In this document: positions 59,135 to 64,000 of the stretch, piece after piece
Layout of the letters: each line of letters begins with the position of its first letter
Position numbering within the stretch: the first letter of the stretch is position 1
Source: Deltaproteobacteria bacterium
Lineage (GTDB): Bacteria; Desulfobacterota; Desulfuromonadia; Geobacterales; Geobacteraceae
Assembly (NCBI GenBank): GCA_009668975.1
Contig: SBEG01000005.1
Location: 144,921 to 208,920 of the forward strand
Reading direction: 5' to 3'
Length of the DNA: 64,000 nt
Notes under the pieces: generated by a model
Seen by the model: only the letters and a program-made list of their open reading frames with translations
What the model was told of the DNA's origin: nothing
Databases searched by the model: none
Translations under genes and position numbers: made by a program

Positions 59135-59386
59135 CTACCCTTCCGGGCCCAGTGCCCTGTCAATGCTGCCCTGTGCCTGCTCACCTGTGATGAACCCGGC
59201 GCGGAGTAACGTGAAGGTCGTGAGGATACTGTGCTGGTAGGAAAGAGAAACAGCCCGTGCTGCCTGCCTATCTTTAGTCTTAAGTGACTTCACAAGTTCT
59301 GTAGCGGGAATGAGGCTGATTAAGTCGGCGGGTATACGGATACGGAAATGGTAGTATCCCTTCCTGTTAAGTAGATAAGACGACAT
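59135..59386 (-). pseudogene. phage integrase N-terminal remnant (DUF6538)
   Basis: From ATG 59386 the 83 codons read MSSYLLNRKGYYHFRIRIPA, then ELVKSLKTKDRQAARAVSLS and DRALG, then stop. This fits the DUF6538 start of tyrosine integrases (R-G-x-Y-x-F-R-RIP-D-L...K-SL-T-x-x-x-A). The core-binding and catalytic domains are missing, so this is a truncated integrase. It lies about 85 bp from the tRNA-Sec-like fragment at 59471, consistent with an element that once used the selC 3' end. Confidence 0.65.
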
Positions 59387-59470
59387 AAGCCTTGACCTTC
59401 CTGTGTAGCAAAAAGCGTTACACAAGACCATCAAGGCTTAAACCGTAGTTAAAACAGGTACTTAGAGTAA

Positions 59471-59499
59471 TGGCGGAAGCGCATGGAAATCGAACCCGT
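59471..59499 (-). other. fragment resembling the tRNA-Sec 3' end (possible att remnant)
   Basis: On the minus strand GGGTTCGATTTCCATGCGCT continues TCCGCCA: T loop, acceptor strand and CCA of a tRNA with GCGCTTCC acceptor, as in bacterial selC. The rest of the tRNA is absent and the T stem has a mismatch. It may be the distal copy left by an integrase that used selC. Confidence 0.45.
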
Positions 59500-59680
59500 G
59501 AGCACCAAATATAACAACGAAAAGGAAAAATGAAATTGTCTCTAAATAACGTATAGTTATCCTGTTTTTCCGCTTGGCATCAGTCCGCACAATGTCAAAA
59601 AAATGGGTATTAAAACGGATATTATCGCGAAAGTTAAGCGAAAGTCGCGAGTGGAAATATTTGCCTTGCTGGTCAGTATT

Positions 59681-59704
59681 AATGCGGGGGCTTTCGCCCC
59701 CGCG
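59681..59704. terminator. GC-rich hairpin, terminator-like
   Basis: GCGGGGGC, TTTC loop, GCCCCCGC is a perfect 8-bp stem. No T run follows on either strand, so a terminator role is uncertain. Confidence 0.4.
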
Positions 59705-60035
59705 CCCCTGTTCTGCAAACAGCGGATAGTTTCCAACTTGATAGATATGTCCTCACGCAAGCACTTCGTAGCTGGGAACCATATTTCAATCAGGCGAAAA
59801 GTGGCGTGGCAGAACGTTCAGGCTGATTGGTGATATATGGCGCAATATCCAATACACCGATCAGGCAAAGACTTAGAGCCAGTGAGCCCCGTTGCCGTAA
59901 AAGACACCCCAAAAATTACGAGATAATTACTTCGCTGAGGCATTAAATGAGAGAGATTCCACCTGGGATATATACATGCTTCCAACCTTTAAAGTAGTTT
60001 GATTCCGGACAGTTCCAAACTTTTATTTTTATATG

Positions 60036-60644
60036 TCACATTCCATCGGAAGCTTGCGATTTCACACCAGCTTTTATCCGCACTTGTTCTAGTTTTAATT
60101 GTTCAATTTCTTTTTGGATTTTCAATTTTTCAATTTCCAACTGTAACTTCAACTTATCGAATTCAACGGCTCCCTTGCTGGTGGTGGCAGTACTTTGATT
60201 AATACTGGCTTGCATGGATTTGATATAGCAATCAGTATAAGTGCGTGTTTTGAAGAGAGATGTTGTAATGCCCGAACAATTGGCATTATCACCGCAGCAA
60301 TTAAACTGGATCCGCTCCACTTCCTTCAAGTCAACCCACGCGGTGTTCTCTCCATCCTTCTCGTTCTGTCCGTTTTTCCAATACCTGACGTGAGCCCGGC
60401 CGTTAACAATCGATTCAGAGGCCATGATACCAAGCCACTTATTATCCCCTGCGAAGGCAACGAAAGGGAAATTTTTATTTACCGCAACCGCTACTGCTTC
60501 TCCTTCGGCATGTTCATATACTTTCGTTCCGTCCACCTTGGCAAGATACGCCACTCCTTCCAAATTCTCGCTACTATTCCAGAACCCTGCATTACTTATT
60601 GAAGGGGCAATCAAAATAAGCACTGTTAAAAGTAGATATTTCAC
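60036..60644 (-). CDS. secreted protein with coiled-coil tail
   Basis: The start at GTG 60644 has GGAGGT 6 bases upstream; the ORF opens earlier at 60683 without one. A signal peptide follows (VKYLLLTVLILIAPSISNAG). The mature protein of about 180 residues has an SH3-like beta segment (GTKVYEHAEGEAVAVAVNKN, WLGIMAS, RAHVRYWKNG), cysteines in IQFNCCGDNANCSG, and a C-terminal coiled coil (KLKLQLEIEKLKIQKEIEQL). The function is unknown. It is separated from lipB by only 57 bp on the same strand. Confidence 0.7.
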   Translation of the reverse strand: MKYLLLTVLILIAPSISNAGFWNSSENLEGVAYLAKVDGTKVYEHAEGEAVAVAVNKNFPFVAFAGDNKWLGIMASESIVNGRAHVRYWKNGQNEKDGENTAWVDLKEVERIQFNCCGDNANCSGITTSLFKTRTYTDCYIKSMQASINQSTATTSKGAVEFDKLKLQLEIEKLKIQKEIEQLKLEQVRIKAGVKSQASDGM

Positions 60645-60701
60645 TTTTATACCTCCAGCAGGTTGACCATGACTCGTCCGCATAAGCCTCCCTTGAGGAT
60701 T

Positions 60702-61442
60702 TCATTGATTTCCTTTTCCTGCAATCAAAAGGTTCTCTGCTGACGAGATATTCTGTTCAGGCTTTAACTGCGGCATCCACTCTTCCAGCATTCCGGCGAA
60801 GCGCTCCGCGATCCGCTTCGAAACTTTCTGTAGCGGTACCTGACAACCGCGCAGCGACTCCATCGAGGCGATGGGACATGAAGATATGCCGCATGGATTT
60901 ATGCGGCTGAATGCAGCGAGGTCGTTGTTTACGTTCAAGGCAAAACCGTGCATGGTGACCCAGTGCCTTACCCCGACGCCTATGGACGCCAGCTTCCCGG
61001 AATCGGTCCATATGCCGGTGCGTCCCTCGACTCGATAGGCCGGCACCCCGAAATCTGCCGATGTTAAAATAAGGATTTCTTCCAGGAAGCGTAGATGGCG
61101 GCGAAGATCCTTTCCTCGGCGCCCCAGGTTGATAATCGGGTAACCAACCAGCTGGCCGGGACCATGACAGGTTATGTCTCCACCCCGATTAATGCGAATC
61201 ACCTCGACCGAAGGATCGAGGATATTAGCATCAGAACCGCTCCGGCCCATAGTATATACCAGGGGATGTTCCAGCAGCAGTAACGTTTCCCGGACGATGT
61301 TCTCCTGCACCTGGACTGTTAGATTCTCCTGGAGTGCAAAGGCTTCACCGTAGCCGACAGTTCCCAGTTCTTTCACCAGCATGGTCCGCCTCCCGTTTGC
61401 AGATGCGCTTTTCGCATCCTCCGGCACGAGGTTTATGTGCAC
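60702..61442 (-). CDS. lipB: octanoyl transferase LipB
   Basis: The 246-residue enzyme transfers octanoyl groups from acyl carrier protein to lipoyl domains. Motifs are GGDITCHGPGQLVGYPI, RTGIWTDSGKLASIGVGVR with the conserved Lys, and NPCGI with the catalytic Cys near residue 188. The first 20 residues are not conserved and the true start may be MLVKELGTVGYG. It lies between a secreted protein gene and lpd on one strand. With the second lipA it forms a second lipoylation set. Confidence 0.94.
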   Translation of the reverse strand: MHINLVPEDAKSASANGRRTMLVKELGTVGYGEAFALQENLTVQVQENIVRETLLLLEHPLVYTMGRSGSDANILDPSVEVIRINRGGDITCHGPGQLVGYPIINLGRRGKDLRRHLRFLEEILILTSADFGVPAYRVEGRTGIWTDSGKLASIGVGVRHWVTMHGFALNVNNDLAAFSRINPCGISSCPIASMESLRGCQVPLQKVSKRIAERFAGMLEEWMPQLKPEQNISSAENLLIAGKGNQ

Positions 61443-61463
61443 GGAGGATGCGAAAGTTTCTTG

Positions 61464-62879
61464 TCAGGCGTGAATAACCGCCTTGTGCACATCCAGCGCC
61501 GCCTCTTTGACCGCCTCGGCAAGGGTTGGATGGGCATGGAACATGGCGCCAATCTCGTGTGCCGTACCGCCATAGCTCATGACCGCAACACCTTCGGCAA
61601 TCATGTCTGAAGCTCGGGGGCCGACGATATGAACCCCCAGAACCTTATCGGTTTCCTTATGGGCCAGTATCTTCACAAAACCTTCCGTTTCGTCCATGCA
61701 GCGGGCACGTCCGTTGGCCATGAAGCTGAATTTACCCACCACGTACGGGACATTCTCCTCCTTGAGGGACTGTTCGGTCTTGCCAACTGACGCTGCCTCA
61801 GGCCAGGTATAGGCGATGCCGGGAATGGTTTCGTAATTGACCTTGGCATCCATACCCGCAAGCCGCTCAGCGAAGACGACGCCCTCCTCGGAAGCCTTAT
61901 GGGCGAGTAGCGGACCGGGAACAATGTCACCGATGGCGTAAATGCCCGGTACCGAGGTTTCATAATTGTCGTTGACGGCAATTCTGCCGTTGCCGTTGTT
62001 CGCAACTCCGGCCGCGTCCAGGCCGAGACCGGTCAGTACCGGCTTTCTCCCGACAGCCACAAGAATTTTATCGCACTCCAGTTCCTCGGTTTTGTCCCCC
62101 GCCTGCAACTGCAGCATGGCCTTGCCGTTCTTTTTCTCCAGCCCGGTTACTAGGGTGCCCATACGGAAGGCTATTCCCTGTTTCTTCAGGATCTTCATCA
62201 GGGCATCCGTTACCTCGACGTCGGTAAAGGGGAGCATCTGCGGCATCATCTCGACCACCGTTACCTTCGCGCCGAGCCGTCTCCAGACGGAACCCAGCTC
62301 CAGACCGATATAGCCGGCGCCGACGATGACCAGATGCTCGGGCACCGCAGTGAAGCACAGGGCCTCTTTCGAGCTTACGATGGTTTCTCCGTCAAATGGA
62401 AGACTGGGCACTTCTACCGGAATGCCGCCTGTGGCAAGGAGCACCTTTTTGCCGGCAACGACCGTTGCAGAATCCACCTGGGCCACCTCGACCCGGTGTA
62501 CGCCGTCACCCTTCGGGGCGGTCAGCTTGCCGCTCCCTTTCAGTACCTGGACCTTGTTTTTCTTCAGCAGGTAGGCTATCCCGTCAGTAAGCTTTTTGAC
62601 CACGTCTTGCTTGCGCGCCACCATTTTCGGTACGTTCATGGTCGGCGCGGGTATTTCAATGCCATGGCCGGCAAATTTGTCGCGCGCCAGGGCGAAATGC
62701 TCGCTGGAATCAAGCAGCGCCTTGCTGGGGATACAACCTTCATTGAGGCAGACGCCGCCCATTGTGGGTCTCGGCTCAACCACTACTACCTTCATGCCCA
62801 ACTGGGAAGCACGGATCGCCGCGACATATCCGCCGGGACCGGCACCCAGAACTATCAGATCAAAGATTTCCTCGCTCAT
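61464..62879 (-). CDS. lpd: dihydrolipoyl dehydrogenase (E3)
   Basis: The start at 62879 (MSEEIFDLIVLGAGPGGYVA) is chosen by AAAGGT upstream; two earlier Met codons exist. The 471-residue flavoprotein has the FAD GxGxxG motif at residues 11-16, the redox pair CLNEGC near 42-47, an NAD motif VIVGAGYIGLELG near 180 and the C-terminal HAHPTLAE with the catalytic His. It reoxidises dihydrolipoyl groups in 2-oxoacid or glycine cleavage complexes. It lies between lipB and the second lipA in one strand set. Confidence 0.95.
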   Translation of the reverse strand: MSEEIFDLIVLGAGPGGYVAAIRASQLGMKVVVVEPRPTMGGVCLNEGCIPSKALLDSSEHFALARDKFAGHGIEIPAPTMNVPKMVARKQDVVKKLTDGIAYLLKKNKVQVLKGSGKLTAPKGDGVHRVEVAQVDSATVVAGKKVLLATGGIPVEVPSLPFDGETIVSSKEALCFTAVPEHLVIVGAGYIGLELGSVWRRLGAKVTVVEMMPQMLPFTDVEVTDALMKILKKQGIAFRMGTLVTGLEKKNGKAMLQLQAGDKTEELECDKILVAVGRKPVLTGLGLDAAGVANNGNGRIAVNDNYETSVPGIYAIGDIVPGPLLAHKASEEGVVFAERLAGMDAKVNYETIPGIAYTWPEAASVGKTEQSLKEENVPYVVGKFSFMANGRARCMDETEGFVKILAHKETDKVLGVHIVGPRASDMIAEGVAVMSYGGTAHEIGAMFHAHPTLAEAVKEAALDVHKAVIHA

Positions 62880-62988
62880 AATCATTACCTTTCTCATGCA
62901 GTGGAATTTGTTCGTGCCCGTGAACGTATCGAGCTTCAGTATAAGAACCGGAAAGGGCTGCTTTCATGACCCTAAGCCGGGATTTCTC

Positions 62989-63942
62989 TCATTGAATGCG
63001 CCGCTCCGCCTGTTCGGCGGCGTGATAGGAAGATCGGACCAGCGGTCCCGCCTCGATGTGGGTGAATCCCATGTTGAGGCCGACCTCCCGATAATCGAAA
63101 AACTCTTCCGGCGGAATATACCGCTGTACCGGCAAATGACGTTTGCTCGGCTGCAGGTACTGGCCCAGCGTCAGCATGTCGCAACCGTGATTCCGGAGAT
63201 CCTGCAGTGCCTGGAACACTTCTTCCCTTGTTTCGCCGAATCCGAGCATGATCCCGGACTTGGTCAGGGTCGAACCGCTCAGTTCCTTGAATCTGCGCAG
63301 GAGTTGCAGGGAGCCATCATAGTCAGCGCTCGGACGGACCGTCGGATAAAGGCTTCGGACGGTTTCCAGGTTATGATTGAAGATATCCGGATGGTTTGTG
63401 CTTAGAATTCCCAGAGCCGTATCTTCGCTGCCTTGAAAATCGGGCACCAGGATCTCAATTCGCAACTCCGGATTCTCGCTCCGCAATGCCGATATGCAGC
63501 GCGAGTACTGGCCAGCGCCCCCATCAGGGAGATCGTCACGGGTAACTGACGTGATGACCACGTAGCGCAGACCCATGGCGGCCACAGCCCGGGCAAGGTT
63601 TTTCGGTTCGTTCACATCCGGCGGCACAGGAACCCCATGGTTCACGTCGCAAAACGGGCAGTTCCTGGTACAGGTGTCACCGAGGATGAGAAACGTCGCT
63701 GTTCCCTGCTTGAAACACTCGCCAATATTCGGGCAGGTGGCTTCCTCGCAGACGGTATGGAGTTTGTTGCTCCGCAGTATCTGCCTGATCCGGTCAACTT
63801 CAGGGCAGCAGGAGTACCGAGCCTTGAGCCATTCCGGCTTCGCAATATTTACAGGGAACGGTGCGGCTTCTGCCGCGACCGGCCCACATGCATTTTTCGC
63901 ACGTGTCTGTTGCTTTTGTTGGTGCATCGCACACTCCGTCAC
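62989..63942 (-). CDS. lipA: lipoyl synthase LipA, copy 2
   Basis: The 317-residue radical SAM enzyme has the auxiliary CEEATCPNIGEC motif (about 65-76), SAM motif CTRNCPFC (about 91-98), VTSVTRDDLPDGGAGQ and C-terminal RSSYHA. It has the full length usual for LipA, unlike the 282-residue copy at 27907. It precedes lpd and lipB, so this copy probably serves pyruvate or 2-oxoglutarate dehydrogenase, whose genes would lie outside the window. The start ATG lies at 63942. Confidence 0.95.
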   Translation of the reverse strand: MTECAMHQQKQQTRAKNACGPVAAEAAPFPVNIAKPEWLKARYSCCPEVDRIRQILRSNKLHTVCEEATCPNIGECFKQGTATFLILGDTCTRNCPFCDVNHGVPVPPDVNEPKNLARAVAAMGLRYVVITSVTRDDLPDGGAGQYSRCISALRSENPELRIEILVPDFQGSEDTALGILSTNHPDIFNHNLETVRSLYPTVRPSADYDGSLQLLRRFKELSGSTLTKSGIMLGFGETREEVFQALQDLRNHGCDMLTLGQYLQPSKRHLPVQRYIPPEEFFDYREVGLNMGFTHIEAGPLVRSSYHAAEQAERRIQ

Positions 63943-63945
63943 ATC

Positions 63946-63985
63946 AACGCCGGCGGGAGACGCTCGGGTCTCCCGCCGGCATTAC
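63946..63985 (-). terminator. hairpin upstream of lipA copy 2, possible terminator of the preceding gene
   Basis: GCCGGCGGGAGA pairs with TCTCCCGCCGGC around CGCTCGGG. It lies between the window edge and lipA, so it could end a gene beyond the window. No long T run is visible. Confidence 0.5.
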
Positions 63986-64000
63986 TTGCTACAGGATGGA

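Larger units (their letters stand above)
59387..60035. other. 649-bp region with tRNA-like fragment and hairpin, no gene
   Basis: It holds the tRNA-Sec-like fragment at 59471-59499 and a GCGGGGGC...GCCCCCGC hairpin at 59681-59704. Short open frames (for example at 59603-59833) have no ribosome-binding site. I see no functional gene. Confidence 0.5.

Noticed and set aside
59603..59833. Plus-strand frame of 76 codons after the tRNA-Sec-like fragment
   Set aside because: It has no ribosome-binding site and runs through a perfect hairpin; no family match.
1..64000. CRISPR array
   Set aside because: No series of regularly spaced direct repeats of the usual length was seen; the 12-bp iteron-like repeats are contiguous and lack spacers.

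Overview
This window reads as chromosome of an anaerobic deltaproteobacterium of the Geobacter/Desulfuromonadales type. The support is a two-subunit glycine decarboxylase (gcvPA/gcvPB), futalosine-route menaquinone genes (mqnC, mqnE, a ubiX-like and a ubiA-like gene), selB, dksA, a rubredoxin-domain protein, SOUL and PAS proteins, and intergenic repeats of a style I associate with Geobacter. No rRNA or species-level marker is present, so the genus is an inference.

Layout. Positions 1-1345 are an accessory patch with the N-terminus of a PLD-domain protein (probably a helicase) and two small genes. Positions 1477-5034 hold ordinary envelope genes plus a small four-helix-bundle (IVP) gene enclosed by inverted repeats. 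Positions 5146-27765 look like one integrated element of about 22.6 kb in the 3' end of tRNA-Ser(CGA). A 17-bp piece of the tRNA T arm recurs at the far end, and GGGGTAG motifs lie just inside both ends. Its mobility half (20789-27539) has a P4-type integrase, an orphan integrase arm-binding domain, an AlpA-like regulator, a TOPRIM/DUF3631 primase-helicase with tandem 12-bp repeats, an inverted-repeat-rich spacer, a small DNA-binding protein, a second tyrosine recombinase and a membrane coiled-coil protein. Its cargo half (5856-20258) is anti-phage defence on one strand: a QatABCD system, type I restriction-modification (hsdR-hsdM-hsdS), a SIR2-domain protein directly behind hsdS, an XRE-ImmA/IrrE regulator and two unassigned small genes.

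Positions 27907-34240 form a glycine-cleavage and lipoylation operon (gcvT-gcvH-gcvPA-gcvPB-lplA-like-lipA). After it come htrA and an OmpR-type regulator, then prmA-rsmE-zinc-ribbon gene, RNase D, the menaquinone cluster (40846-44829), a zinc-type ABC transporter, radA, dksA, a GAF histidine kinase, tRNA-Ala(CGC), selB and a rubredoxin-MoaD fusion.

Positions 55318-59500 are decayed and repeat-rich: a frameshifted PAS gene, a MITE with CTAG at both ends, two Geobacter-like repeats, a DUF1016 remnant, an integrase N-terminus and a fragment resembling the 3' end of tRNA-Sec. The window ends with lipB, lpd and a second lipA, so two separate lipoylation gene sets lie about 33 kb apart.
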